Source: Struthio camelus
Lineage: Eukaryota > Chordata > Aves > Struthioniformes > Struthionidae
Assembly: GCF_040807025.1 (NCBI RefSeq)
Contig: NC_090944.1
Span: 113,646,238-113,710,237, forward strand
Reading direction: 5' to 3'
Length of the DNA: 64,000 nucleotides
Shown: piece after piece, positions 1 through 31,120 of the stretch
How positions within the stretch are numbered: position 1 is the stretch's first letter
How the letters are laid out: the number at the start of each line of letters is the position of its first letter
The notes under the pieces: generated by a model
Told to the model about the DNA's origin: nothing
Databases searched by the model: none
Seen by the model: the letters and a program-made list of their open reading frames with translations, nothing else
Program-made: the position numbers and the translations under genes

Positions 1-17147
<17,147 letters not shown>

Positions 17148-17260
17148 TCAGGGCTGAGACCCCCACGCCCCAGGGTTTGGGGACCCCTCAGGGCCTCCTC
17201 CAAACGCCTGGGGTTCCCCCTGGGGCCGGCTCCGACCCGCTGCTGGCGGTTGCCTCCGTC

Positions 17261-17690
17261 ATCCCTGCTGCTTGTAGTTGGTTCTTTCCTAAGACGGTTT
17301 CTTTTTAAAAAGGTTACTTAGTGTTACGGGGTCAAAGCAGGAACAGCTCAGTCAAGGTGATAAAATTATTTCAATATAACCTTTGACAGGTCTTAAAGTC
17401 TTTGATGCCTCTGAAATGTTTGATTTACAAAGGATTTTTTCTTCGGGGATTAAACTAGTTTGTTCTTCCCCCTTTACCAATCTATCAGTAAATGGGAAAA
17501 GCTCTGATCTCTTTGACAGCAGATTTTCTCGCCGGTGTGGGCAGTGACTTGCTGTAACGCCTCATTAGGTTCAGTACCTACACACTTGGCATCTTAGAGC
17601 AAATATCCAGGACAATAATACGCTTTTGCGTGATCACATAAGGGGAAAAAAAACTATTTTTGTTACGATACGAGCGAATAAAGCAAGGCC
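17261..17690. other. Intergenic, right shore of KCNH1 island
   Basis: This is a transition from GC-rich to AT-rich sequence. I see no gene, repeat or RNA here. Confidence 0.6.
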
Positions 17691-18022
17691 AGCACAAGGG
17701 TCCACAGTCGTCCAGGCTTTTTAATTTGGCACCGGCCAGCCCGCTCTCTCCCCAACAGCACAGGGACAGAGGTCGGGGCGCAGCCGGGGCGACCGCAGGG
17801 GGCTCCCTGGTGGCGGAGGGGCGCTCGGCTCTGCGAACGGCCTACGCGCCGGGGAAGGGTCCCGGGGCCGCTCGGTTCAGCCGGGCAGAGGCGGCCTGCA
17901 GCTATAAGCGAAGGATGACGGTATGCAGACGCCGGATCTTGGAGAGCTGAGGGGTGGAAGGACTCTGCGATGTATTTTACAGGCAGGGGACAACTTCACT
18001 GCAGCAGGAGCTACCGGTAAGT
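17690..18022 (+). promoter_or_regulatory. Candidate secondary promoter with TATA-like box and strong splice donor
   Basis: A small GC-rich patch (17735-17900) is followed by a TATA-like CTATAAGCG (17902-17910). About 110 bp further is a near-consensus donor, ACCG|GTAAGT, with GT at 17017+1000, that is 18017-18018. The combination is compatible with a short plus-strand first exon of roughly 17935-18016, starting about 1.2 kb upstream of KCNH1 and pointing towards RCOR3. It could be a non-coding transcript, a distal first exon of RCOR3, or chance. There is no coding signal. Confidence 0.35.
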
Positions 18023-20140
18023 CCCAGAGCATCCCAGTGAGGGCAGCAGCGCCAGCAGCCCCTACCGCCTTGCTTGGCTCACAGCTGGAGATCTGGGTGA
18101 CTCCTAAAATCCCAGAATGAGCCAGGCTGCTCTCAGGCATATGAAGTAGCTGCGCGATGGGAACTGCTTTTAAAACGTTCTGGAAAACTGCACTCTGGCT
18201 ATCGCTGGATTTATTGCCAGAGGGAGGCAGGTTAGCAGAGATAATCAAGCACCTGGAGTTGCAAATAGAATCTGAATTTTGAAATGCTGGATTTTGAAAA
18301 ATGCCATGGAAGTGTTTGTTTGCATCTTTACAGATCTAAATCAGTCTGTAACAACTGCACATATGAATAGTCAGGTTATTGAGTTCCTGCTAGCTTCACG
18401 CTGGCTTTGTACTGCTGAAGCTGTCTTGATGCTGGAGTTACACAATTGGCAACAACCGAGAGTGAGGTTTTGAAAAACTGGGATCCCAAAGACGATTTCC
18501 TTATTTCTCTAAGCCCCTGTGCTAGAGGCCTAGATAACTGCATGCTATCTTAACTTCTGCAGTGCTGTGCAGGAATACCTCTCTGCATCCTAGAGACGAC
18601 TGGCAGCTGGCGTACATTACAGCAACTTTGAAGCCTTGCAATTTCTTTTTTTTTTTGAGCACTGAATCAGCAAGTGCACAGAAATGGGAGCAAATGGCCA
18701 CTGTAAAAAAGAAAAGCCACATATGCTCTGGAACTCTATGAAGCATGTCTGGCTGCAGTTCATGTTCCACTCATTCAACCATATATTCATTCATTCATTT
18801 TACAAGTAAAAACTTGGTCCAGTCTCTGATTATCTACTTTTTCAAAGCATCATGCTTAGTCGCACAAGCTCAGTATCACAGTTAACATTCTAGCTAGGTT
18901 GGGGTTTATGCCTACCTTTCCATAACATTGCACATAAGTAAGTTATTATATATAATTCTCCTTTATCTTCTACCTTCTTTAGACTTTCTCCTCACTGCAA
19001 AATAATGATGGCTGCTGGTAGTAAGAGTTTTTCCGCCACTACTGCACAGGAACACTGTGTTAATGTTTCACTGTGAATATTTTAAGTTCTATACTCATTT
19101 TCTTTCCATTACTGGTAAATTTTGCAAATAATGCAAAACTAGAAGCAAAGCCCCATTTGAAGTAGCACACAGACATGATCTTTCTGACTTCATTATTAGA
19201 TGGTTACCTGAAGAGACATCTCTTCAGCTATCATTTTTTCAGAAAAGCTAAAAGCTGGATTTGCCTTTTTTTTTTTTGTTTGCTGAAGCCTATTGGATGG
19301 AACTTAAAACCTAACACTTCTATGTAAGGCTAATATATAAGAGGTCAGAGGTTGCTGATCATATCTTTCATTACAGGGGACATTCATCTGTAATTTATTA
19401 TGATACTCTTTCAGCCTGTTTTTTTCCAGAAAAAAGCCCCTAGCGCAGGACAGCTTCTAGCACTGCTGTTAAGGGACCATCCCTTCAGCTGCAGAGTCTT
19501 AAGCTGCTGTTCCACTTTCACTTTGAGCAGCTGCTGCAAAAAGGGACAGATTCGCCTTCATCCAAGCTGTGCACAGGCATCACCCCCCCTTGAATTGAAA
19601 ACCAGCCTGAAAAGACACCCAGCACTAGGGGTGAGTGAGGAAAGGCAGCTGAGAGCGGGGAGGAAGCAGGTGAGACCACCCTTTTCAGCAGCAACCTGTA
19701 CTTACACCCACGCAGTTACTAACGTCGTTGTAAGCTCCCGTGTCGATTCATACAAACGTGTTGAAAATCCCATCATTAATAAAAACAGTAGTTCCAGGCA
19801 CTAATTCATGGAATGTCTTCACTAAATCATACAACTGCATTAACTTTGGCAAGTTAATTAGCAGTCAAGGTCTAAATACAGTCTTTAAACTGGTGCTACA
19901 ATGGTAGCCTGTGCACAGTAAGCAATATTTTACCTGGCCTTTCATCTGGGAAAGATCACCCCATGACATATATAAAATAAAAATGTAGGAACAGGAGGAT
20001 GTAATGAGATCATTTCTTTCACCTCTTCACAGGGTTCATTCCTCAGAGATACTACTGTGACTTTCTTTAAAAACTCCAGTGATACAGCCATACAACGTCA
20101 CTAGGTAACCTGCTCCACACCGACTAAATCTCACGGTAAG

Positions 20141-20163
20141 AAAAAAAAAATTTTTTTTTTTTT
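20141..20163. repeat. A10T13 self-complementary tract
   Basis: Ten A are followed directly by thirteen T, a perfect A/T inverted repeat with no spacer, in the intergenic region. It is likely to be nucleosome-excluding and prone to slippage. Function is unknown. Confidence 0.9.
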
Positions 20164-23054
20164 AAAGAAAAATATCCTAAAATATAGTTAAATCATGCAG
20201 TCCTTAAAGACAGTAAAAACTCTTTCGTCTGTGGACACAAAAGTCACCATCCCTTCTGTAAGTTTTCAAATATCCAAAAAGTTGTTTTAATGCTCCTCTT
20301 TCAGCTCTCACCACTTACTCTAGGGCCTTTTCAGTCTGAACAAACCCAGTTCTTCCAAAGTTTCAGAAGACTTTTGCTCTTAGACACTGAATTGGTGTTA
20401 GTTCTTTGCAACCTGTCATATCACTTTCACAGCATCAAATCAGTAAAGTAAAATAGTAGTTAGGAAAGCCAATCATGCTCAAAATCTAATTAATTGGTAT
20501 TGAAAAACAGTGGTTTTATTCAAGGTCTTTCCAATTTCTGTCCTGTTCTGCAAACCACCTTTTGTTCTTTATTGAGAAAGTTAACAGTCAAAAAGTAAAA
20601 CAAAATTATAACAATTTTAAGTGATAACAAACAACTACCAACTTTAAAAATAAAAGGAACTTTCGATCTTTAAATTGACTTTCATTTGTATACTACCATA
20701 CAGCTTTTGCTACACTGTCAAAATAAAAAATGTGAATTGATAAAACACAAATTTCAGAAGATCATGCACAAGTTACTCTATCATGTAGAGGCTAAACAAA
20801 AAAAAGGAAAATCTGAATTCAAACCGCAATGGACAAACATTTACTTTATTTATTTATATCAAATCAATAAGACAGCAGTTATTTTACAGATTTCTTACCC
20901 TCAAAAGTTTGCAGGCTAAGGTCCCATCTAACTGCACACACGCACATACATACATATATGAATACTTAGTTAATTGTCATTAACACTATTTGTTGTGTTA
21001 CGGAAAAAGCAATGAGAAACAAGAGTCAAAACTTAAAAGAAAGGGGAGTCCATAATATAATAAGTACACTTATGACTATTAAAAGGGAACAATTTGGGAG
21101 GATGGCTACGCATCTTACTCAAACCATTAAACTGATTTCTACAACTTGTCTTAACCAAAAATGCTCCAAACATTGTCGCAGTTCAGCCTGAGGTTCTTAA
21201 AGGACCAATTATTTCTGCACCCTAGAACTAAATGGAACTTTCAACTCAAAGAATTATCAAGTGAATTATCTGCAGATCTGAGACCTGAGTAACATTTAGT
21301 TGTTCCCAAATGACCATAATAAATTTGTCAAAAATAAAATACGGACACTTTTTCCAGTTTTTGAGTTACTGAATTCCCTCCTGACTGTTTATGGGAACAA
21401 ATACAGGAAAAAAAAAAAACCCTAAGAAATCCTAAGTTCTAAATGGAAAAAAAATTCTCAAAACAAAGCTGATGACAGTAAAAAGCCAGTCTCACACATC
21501 TAACGTTTGGAGTGTGGGCTAATAGGGAAGAACTGTTCCCACTTAGAACAGTTCAAATGGACATAGAAAATTTCTTCTCATTTGGACAGCATGTCTATCT
21601 GTATTTATTTCAACAGGAGCTGGCACACTGTCCTTCCAGATTTAGGAAGAAAAAAAATTCTGATTAGGATATTAGATCTATCATCATTCTCTTTGCTGCA
21701 GGTTTCTCCATCCAGCCCCCCTGGTTCAACCCTGCCCCATGGTCTCTTCTCCCAGTGCAGTGGCCATCTCGGAGCAGAGGTGGTGACCCACTCCTCACAG
21801 CAGGAAAAGAGACTAACCAAGATTCATTCCGGTAGGTTTTTTGTTAACATTTTTGTGTGGTTTCGAGTTTGCTTTCTGTAAGACTGGGTCAATGTAAAGC
21901 AGAGCAAACTGAAGCAAATTAGATGCAGCCTGCTTAAAATCTAACACTAACTAAATAATAGTGATGAGGGTTTTTATTTTTGTGACCTGGCCACAATAAG
22001 CCCAGGGACCCACAGTTCTTACGTGATAGTTTTTTCTGTTAAGTAGCAAGGAACACTGTAGGCTGTATGACTGTGCTAACATCACTGACTGCATTTTCTC
22101 TCTCAACCATGCTTCTGTAGTCCCTGATTTAACAATATAACAACAGCTACCCAAATTAAGTGATCAAATCCTACCTTTTCATCATGTGCTGTGCAAAAAT
22201 AAAAACAAAACCAAGCTATTTTACACCTAGATTCTGAAAGTACTGTTAGCTAGGAACATGCTAGGACCAGCTAGCAGGCCTTCCATCTCTTTTCTGTATT
22301 TAGGTGCCAATACATCCAGTTTTAGCCACTGCCCTTGATCTAGAAGACATGACATAGCTTTCTGAAAAAACTTCTGATTCCATGATACAGCAATTTCCAA
22401 ATACCTAATAACATAAACAAGAACTCCTATGTAATATGGAGACAGACTTCCCAAATTATCCTACATGGCCTAAAATTTTTCATTTAACATGAAAATTAAA
22501 ATCTCTTAAGGACAATACTGCCCATTCTCTGGGCAGAAGTATCACTGTGAGCCTGACAGTGATAAAGACACCGCTAGTACCACATTTTATAGTGGCCGCT
22601 CCAAGAAACAGACAAAGCGTACCCAGTACAAAAACATACTTAACAGTGTATGAAGTTCTGCATAGGGCCTGTATTGTGTAATTTCTGCCTTACAGATGCT
22701 CACAGTTCTTGTTTTGGAGTTACATTTATAATAAAGCTGATCTCTTACTTCACAATTTTAAAGACCATAGCTATTGCTTATAAGGATTTCAATTTTTTAA
22801 AGTTTTTCAACAGACAGAAACCAAAGTTGAAAAAGCTAACAACTAAAGACAGAAAAAAACAAAAACAAAACAAACAAAAAAACTCAGAGAAATTCACCAC
22901 TTAATTTGAAAAGCTTTACCAAACCTAACCTTTCATCAAATATTTGCCACTTACTGTTCTTCCTGTGATCAAGCTGTATTACTCACAGTATTTGCTTTGA
23001 CAGTGGGAAGGATATGCAGAACTACCTAAGCAACTTTGGAACACAACTTCCATT

Positions 23055-23074
23055 AAAAAAAAAAAAAAAAAAAA
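23055..23074. repeat. A20 homopolymer
   Basis: Twenty A residues after TTCCATT and before GCTTTC. I see no recognisable retrocopy body in the preceding 500 bp. Confidence 0.88.
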
Positions 23075-24944
23075 GCTTTCTAATGAGTTTAGTACAATTT
23101 AGATTTTTTTTTTAATTTGAAATTTGATTAGTGATCTTCTCCTTCTAACTAATCACTGTTATCTTCTGCAGTGGTACTGACAAGAATTCTTAGTTTTCTA
23201 AGTTTGATTGTATCTTAATAGCAGTTTTCCAGTGCCTTTATCTGGACACCTGCGTTCTAGCAGCCAACATCAAACGGCCTTAAAGTCAGATGGACTATTG
23301 ATTTTTGTAAACACTAGAACTCCTGCTGTGTTTTTTTATGCCATTTCTAATCCTGATTAATTTTTTATGATATATTCTGCTTAAACACTGCCAGGTGCAA
23401 TGTTCATAAGGAGCTCATATTTTATAGATGTTCTGTCATGAATATAAATGCTTTAAGGCATTTGAAGTGTTTAAAGGAAACACAACAGGATTCCTTTACG
23501 TGCTACTATTGATTATGGTGAGGTAAAGGCAACAGCTCCTAGTTAAGTTTTACAAAAGCCTCTGTGTAAAATCTAAAAAGTACAGTGCAATATCAGGACA
23601 TTCTTTAAAAAAAGAACCACAACACCCAAACCTAACTGCAGTAATCTAACCAAATTACAGCTGCAATGTATGGCACAGAGGAAGAAACCAGGGACTAAAC
23701 GGGTGAGCTGGGGGGCATACAAGTGTTAAAAGCAAACATTTATATAAGATACACCAGCACAGGCATTATCAAAGTTGCCTGCGACAGTACCGCAGTATCT
23801 ATGGAGCGTGAATCTCCAGCAGCAGGTTTAAAGTGCAGCTTTGGAACCTGGATTATCATTTTGTTTTTTTCATGATACCATGCATCTAATACAAGGGGAC
23901 CTCATAATAGGCTGCCAGACTACATGGTATTTCAAGTTTTAATTAGGTAAGCATAAAAACTAAGGGGACAAGCCACCTTCATTAGAAGCGATATACGAAG
24001 CTGAAAGATAACGAACTATATACTGAGCAAGTAATAACCTCATCTGCTCCAATATAGGAGTGTTTAATACACTAGTTGAGAGAGAACCTACAGAAGGAAT
24101 TTTTCTAAAAACTATTGTGGAAACCCAACTATAGGCAAGATCCTAGAGGCATCCAGTATTTTAATCCTCAAGTTACTTAAGCATGATGTTTCATTTTTCT
24201 TCTTGTTTTAACAGACCCTCTGGTAGAAATACTGGAAGCTGCTGAATCTTCTACCTTTGCACTTGCTAAGTAACCCAAGGAGAACTTTCTCCCAGTGTAG
24301 ACTGGCCCTAAATGTATTCATTCATATCCTTCACAGATGCAAGACCGTGGATTTCACTTTTACACTTACATAATTTCATCCACCTCAGACCAGGAAAGAG
24401 GGAATCAATACTCCTGAAAGCATTATATAATACAACCTGAAGAGGGCCAGACATAGCCATCTTGATTTGTTTTCTTAAACAGAATAGAGACCTAAGAGAA
24501 CCATTTGTACTCCTATGAAAATCTAGTGAAATTGTATTATAATAACAATTTCCATATGGGAAAATAAATCTTACAGATTTCAGAAAACTTAATTAGCAAT
24601 ATTTGGATTGCTTGCAATTCAGTCTTATAGATATTCTCAAAATGGAAACTCTCGCTGGTCCTCTCTAAACTGCATAACTGAACTGTGGATCATTACATCA
24701 GCCAGACAATAGTCAGAGTAGCAAGAGACACAATGCACTAGGAGCAATATTGTGGATAGCAATTTTGCTATCCACACTGTCCAGACACTGACCTCCGATA
24801 TCCCGCAGAGCTCCATGAAACAAGGATTTCTAAGAAACAGTGTATACTTTTCTACAGAAAGCATGAGATGGAAAACAAAACACAGACTCTTGTAATACCT
24901 CAAGAATCTTCTTTTGGTCACACACAATCAGTACTATTTCCCAC

Positions 24945-24970
24945 TTTTTTTTTTTTTTTTTTTTTTTTTT
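24945..24970. repeat. T26 homopolymer
   Basis: Twenty-six T residues, the longest homopolymer in the window. It could be the tail of a minus-strand retroposed sequence lying to its right, but I do not recognise one there. Confidence 0.88.
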
Positions 24971-27900
24971 AAGAAATCACAGAAGCCAGGTAGTATAAAT
25001 CTATGGAGAACAAAAATTTAGCAGGAGGCGCCAGTATGCTGTAGCATAAAACATTACTACGCTCCAAGGCCTGACGCATGCAGCAAAACAAGCTGCCACT
25101 ACTTGTTAGTAGTATCATTCTTTATACCTTCTTTCACAAGCATACATACATCGCCTTCCTCAAATGAGGTTTGTAACACCTACCTTTGGCTATTTCAAAT
25201 CTATCAAGATTACTCCTGCACTGCCTCTATGGGATACTGCCAACTCTTAAATAGATGGGCAGTACAGAGTTATGGTAATCTTACTTGGTTTGTTCACATT
25301 AACATTATTACTGATATTTCCCTTATTCTGCTCCCCCCCCTTTTTTTTTTCCTCTAATGTTGTTTACACACACTGACTGAAGCCTTATTAAACAACAAAC
25401 TGTTTGGGGCTAGGAAAAAAAATATCTTTCACGCTATGTTCCTTTTGTATTGTTGCTTCACAGAAGAAAAAGAAGGGGAAGAAATAGGAGGGAGGACAAA
25501 CACCATTTACTCAAAGCACTGGTTAACTCTTAGCTTCCTACAACGGCAGCGGACACCCCGACAGGTAAGAATAAAGCATAAGTTTAGCATACAGATCACT
25601 AACCACATGAGATAAAAGCACTGATTTTTGCTTCCCCCCACCTTTTTTTTTTTGTGTGCACGAGTAGACTAGTTGCTATGCAAGAGAATCAAAACTACAT
25701 TTCTTCAGAAGTCTAACATGTTTAAGTATCAATTAGATAAGAGCTGTTTTTCACTGAACAGCCTTTTAGAAAGTAGTTTTAAGTAACTGTACGCAAAAAT
25801 AAGATCAGAGTAAAAGCATACTAGCTTACTAGAACAACACCTTTTTCTGCTGTGCTGTGGGAAGTAACTGGACCCAAAACCAAAATTTTTAAAGAAAGAC
25901 ACTGCCATTTCAGCCACACACATGGGCTATTAATACACAGCCTGAGAATCTTCACTGAGAATACCGAGTACTAGTGTTTTAATTCAAAGACATACTGCTA
26001 GCTGTTACCAAGATTTCCTTTGAATAGGGTGTGGAAAAACATAAGTAGTTAAATGATGACTTTCTGAAGTGACCCGTTGACCCAAGTTGTCTGTGTGACA
26101 TGAGGTTAAGCCAGATGACTCAGGCTTTTCCCATAGCGTGCTACAGTAACAGCTGGACACAGAACCCTCTTTATTTTCTGCAAAGGCTACAGTTTACCAG
26201 ACATTTAGGTTACCGAGACAGAAATAAAATGATGAGATTGGATAGGCTGACCATGAACACCTGTTCCTTCTGTCAAGAACAAGAGGGTACTTGGCAAAAT
26301 TGTCATTTTTCTTTTAAAACCAACCAACCAACAAACGTCATACAGTGTCAGGGGAACTCACTGCTACAGAAAGTCACTGAAACAAGAATCTGCCAATATT
26401 CAAAGTTAGAGCAGATATTTTTGTACATATCTAGAGGATTCAAAATTCTAATTATCTTTTTTTTTTTCCAAAAGGTATTAAGCTTTATGCTTCAGAACTT
26501 CAACAAATCTTTAGAAGATCAAAAATAGGCTTCTTGCCAAAAAGAGAATGCAGATTATGGTATCTGCCCCAAACCGAGTTCCCTTGCAGCCTTTGCCATT
26601 AGTCATTTGTCAGAATCAAAGTACTGAACAGAACGGACATCAGTACTAACCCATTATGCCAGGTCTTAGATCAGCTAGCCTACAATGCAGCAGACTGCTG
26701 TAACAATCTTGTATCAAAATACTATTTTTACCAGAGTGCCAAGTCCTAACGTTCTCCGCTTCATTCAACATATCAACCACCAGCACTCTACAACACAGCA
26801 CAAATCTCCAATTTCAGCAAAGGTTTCAAAAGAGTAAGATGTGATTGGCTGGCAGCAGGTATTTAAACACAGAAGAGCGTTTACAATTGCTAAAGTTCTT
26901 AGACTTCTCAAAGAAATTGCAACATGATTTTCTCCATTGTCCAAGAACAAGTTACTGACTGCTTTTACCAGGCTGAACCTCATGATTAGGTTACTCTATA
27001 GTGCTAAGTAAATTCTAAAAGAGTTCTGTCCAAATTTGGAGAGCAAATAGCTTTTGAAGCCTATAACAGGAACATAGCACTTCAAAAGAAGAAAAGAAAT
27101 CTTTTGACTCTCAGCTGGGGGACATTAACAATTCAGTCAGCTGATGTTTTATCACTGTTGTATTTCACTGACCAGGTAGAGAACAAAATGTAACTTCTGC
27201 ACTGTTCACTGATTTCTGCCTTAATAAAACATTAATATTAGAATTCATAAATATTAATATTAAGTGGCCAGTTTGAGACTGGTGGCCTAATTTTCCAGAG
27301 CTGTAGAAAACCCATGACTTCCATGATCTTCCACTGAAACACGGAGTCCACTAAAAAACATGGAGGAAAATTCAAGAATGTGTTACATGTAATACAGCAA
27401 CCACCACCATTCTGAAAGAACTAATACAGCTCATCTGGTCCACTCTAAGCCATCCAGCAGACTGAGCTGTGTTGGCTATAAAAGAAACATAGTACTCGAC
27501 TGATGATACCTAGATGTTTTCCAGCAGAGCAGTGAATGGACTCCAAACAGTCTCAGTTACCTGAAATTACCTAGATTCCAGGCATGCTTTTTTTGATGCG
27601 TTTAGGACGACAAAGGGCATACTTTTCTTTATGAAACGTTCACACCGAAGGCAATTATAAATCTTCACATTAAAGCACAAGCTTCCAGGCTGAAGGTTGC
27701 AGAAAGGGTTCAAGGTCATCCCATTTTCCCCATTTTATACAACACATTTTATACATTTGTAAATTTTCTGAAGAAGCAGCGCAAATTAATTCTACCTGCT
27801 TCAAGAGATCTAAAAAGACACAGACTTTAAACTGTATAGAGTGACATTCCCAAGCTATGGAACCGTCAAAATGCTCTTTCCAAAAACCAAAAAGCATGAA

Positions 27901-30900
27901 GTTGTAACCATGAGATAAAAAGGCCAAGCAGGTGACCTGTAGTACTTTAGATGTGCTAGAAATTCATAGCTAAGATGAATACAGTATAATAAAATAGGCA
28001 TGTGAAGCCATTTAGTGTTTTAAGAAATTATTTTGTTCTGAATAAAAAGTCTTTGCTTTGTTATTGAGCTTACCACTCAATAGTTAACACGGTCATTGTC
28101 CCTCAGTGGAAGGTAATATAGTCTGTGGGCTCCTGAATTCATTATTAAGAGCCTAATCTTAAGCAATGAATCCCAAAAGTCTCTTCTAAGAAAGATGATT
28201 TCAAGAGTCCTCAGATCTATGTGGAGCATCCTCAGAAGCCCTATGTGTTAGAAGTTCAGTTAATTCATGTATAGTGAAAGCAGATTGCCTTTTTTTCCTG
28301 TATTTCTACTAAAGCCTTTTAGCGATTGTTGAAAGGCAGAAGCAACTCCTTCACCTTCCTTGTCTGCAACCTCTCTTCATTCCTTAATTCCCTTCCTCCC
28401 TGTTGCAAGCCATTGTTCAGTCCAGCAGTCCCTCCCTCCTGCCCAAACACTACCAACCTTCCCCCTCCAATCTCTAATTTGGGGATGTAAGTTTTAAAAA
28501 GAAATGCTTAACCTCCAAGATCCAAAAATCGGCAGGCACGCAAAAAGAATCTTCAGGCTGTATAAATATCAGTATTTTAAACTTCTAATTTTTCTGTTTT
28601 GGAAGAGGCAAGCAAGCCTGAGTCATACTTTCTGAATGCTCTGGCTTGATCACATTGCTGTCCTCTGTGGCCTATGTTTAAAAAGGAAAATTAAGATTAA
28701 AACTATTATTAATCCTGTATTTCCTTAACTGTACTTTTCCTTATATGTCTATTTCCTGATACGTACTTTCTATAGCAAATGAAGGACCTATCTCATAAGT
28801 AACAGTATACCTTAGCATGCAGCAGGTAATCCAGGAGCACCTAGATACTGAATGTGACAGAGAACCTACAGGAAAAAAAAAAAAATGGAAGACTTCCATA
28901 CAATTAAAAGCATATTCTGAGGCAAGACAGCTTTAAGATTGCATGGGAAAAATTTTACCACAGGCATTTGCTTCCTTTAAGTGCTTGACTTCATGCATCT
29001 GTGCTCTTTTAATGTAACCTTCTGAAAAATGTAATTTTAACAGTAGTCCCGTGAATAACAAAGTAAACGAGGCCAGCTCATACTGCAGTCCTCTTCCCAA
29101 CTGTACTGACAGGGAATCTTTCCTTCTTTCAGGTGCTTACCTTCGCAAGGCTCGTTAACAACTTAGTATTCCTGAGAGCTGTGTTTTCTAATTAAAATTT
29201 TCAGTGGCTTTATCAGTTAAGAGAACAGCTGACAGACCTATGCAGTCGTAACGCTACGTGTATGCCCAAATTTCGCATCCTTAGAAGACCAAGCTAAAAA
29301 GCTGTACACAGTTGGTTCTGGGAGCACTGAAACTTAACAAAGCCAAACTTCCTGCAAGTTTTCTTTTTGTGTCTAAAAAGTGCACAACCTTGTTGGAGAT
29401 TTTTCTGTGGTTACGGTGAGTGCGCTCTCTTACATGAATTCTTTGGTGTTTATCATAAGGATGCAAGGTCACATTGCAGCTTTTTCCTCACTTGCAGAGG
29501 AACCTTACAGGTAGTCAGCTACCTTCACAAAGCTTGTAGAACTTAGTTCTATCTTTGAGACCTCTACCTCTTTGTTACATTTAGGTGAGACAAGTCAACA
29601 AATTCAAAGATTTCTGGGATGAGAAGGGAATCAGACAAGCATACGGAGTGAGATCACTAATCTTCCACAAGAAACTAGTCTTAAAGAAAAAAGATCACAT
29701 CTTGACTCCTCAGCAAAATTCAGTCCTTAAATCCACAGCACAGGCCCTTCTTCACTTCAGTTAGTTTTTCCTTGGTAATAATTGGTTCTTCCATGTAACA
29801 AAGAATAGCTAGAGCGTGATAAGGCAAATGGTTTTTTCCCCATCTTTGGGTTTCTGCAGCCTCTTCTCCATATTGTTTACATCCGCAATTCTGCAAGGTG
29901 CTTCCTACTTGTCCGTACTAGTCCTTCCTTCCCACTCCTTGGGAGAGAGGACAGCATACCTGCAAGAGTCGGTGCTCGTGTTCTCTGACTTTTGATCCTC
30001 AGCTCACAAAAGCAGTCTGAAAAAAAACCCAGTTCTTCTGAGTTTGGAATATTCTCAGTGCAGAAAGAACAAGGGAGATGTATTTTGTTTGTTTGTTTGT
30101 TTTTTGCCATATTCTAACAAGCTTATGTAAACTAGAGTTTTTCCAAAGGTTTAGAATGTGATTATACTTAGGCTAATTTTAAGACAAGTTCAAAAGACGG
30201 TTCCCTGCAAATGCAGCAATCCACATCAGATTTCAGTCCTACCACAAAGCACTAGGCACAGTCAAGTAGTCATTCTTCCTTAATCTCACTGTAAGAAACC
30301 AGCTACACCATTTTAACTAAAACCATTCAAAAAAAAAAAAAAACCCACACCTTCAAACTGAGGCAGACAGCCACCGGGCCAAGTTCAGTAGGAATGGCTG
30401 TACTGTGACAAAGTCAGGTAAAACGGGTTTTGTCACATAGGTAGAACGTGAGACTTGACTACTACACAGCAATGCTAGCTTTAACAGCTCTTTTCTCCCA
30501 CTTCAGATCAGACAGCCAGGTCATCGCTGCATCATTTAAAACACCTTTTAAAGCAGAAGTACAGCAGCTTTACATGTACGTGTGCAGAAACAAAACCAGA
30601 CTAAAAGCACTTCCAGGCACCACGAGCACTATCATTGCGGTAACTCAACCGCTATCTGGTGTCCGCCTCAACGTTTTATCTTGGAAGGCGGATATTTCGA
30701 CAAGAAACGGGTGGGCACACCCGGGCACTCAGCAGTACAAAGGAGTCAGTTTAAAAAACGTCCTCCCCGCTGAGGCCACTAACGGCCGCCACCACCGCCT
30801 CGGCCGCCACTTCCCCTCCCCTGCCCTGCTGGGATCCCTGCGCGGCCGGGGGGCAAATAGTCCCGGCGCCCCTCGCCCCGCCCGCCGGGAGACACCCCCT

Positions 30901-31120
30901 CCCCCCCGCGCGCCGCCGGGAGTCCCCGGCCGCCGCGCAGGCGGGATCCTTCCGCTGGCGGCATCCCCGCCTCCTCCGCTAGATCCGGCCGGGCCGCCGC
31001 GGAGGGATTCCCGCGGGCCGCGCCGCGCCGCGCCGCGCCGAGGGAGGGGGAGCGCGAGTGCGAGGGGGGAGGAGGCGTCGGCGCCGCGGCGGCCGGAGTG
31101 GGGGGGGGGCGGGAAGGGGG

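Larger units (their letters stand above)
18023..30780. other. Intergenic region between KCNH1 and RCOR3
   Basis: About 12.8 kb of AT-rich sequence with no recognisable protein-coding exon, tRNA, rRNA or interspersed repeat. Simple runs are listed separately (20141-20163, 23055-23074, 24945-24970). The longest open frames (134 codons at 19400-19804, 142 codons at 26100-26528) have low-information composition and no domain I recognise. Regulatory elements of either gene are likely to be present but cannot be identified from one sequence. Confidence 0.7.

Noticed and set aside
23055-23074. A20 tract as the tail of a processed pseudogene
   Set aside because: No recognisable coding similarity upstream and no flanking direct repeat.
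26100-26528. 142-codon plus-strand open frame in the intergenic region
   Set aside because: It ends in a T-run-derived Phe tract, has no domain and no promoter. Treated as chance.
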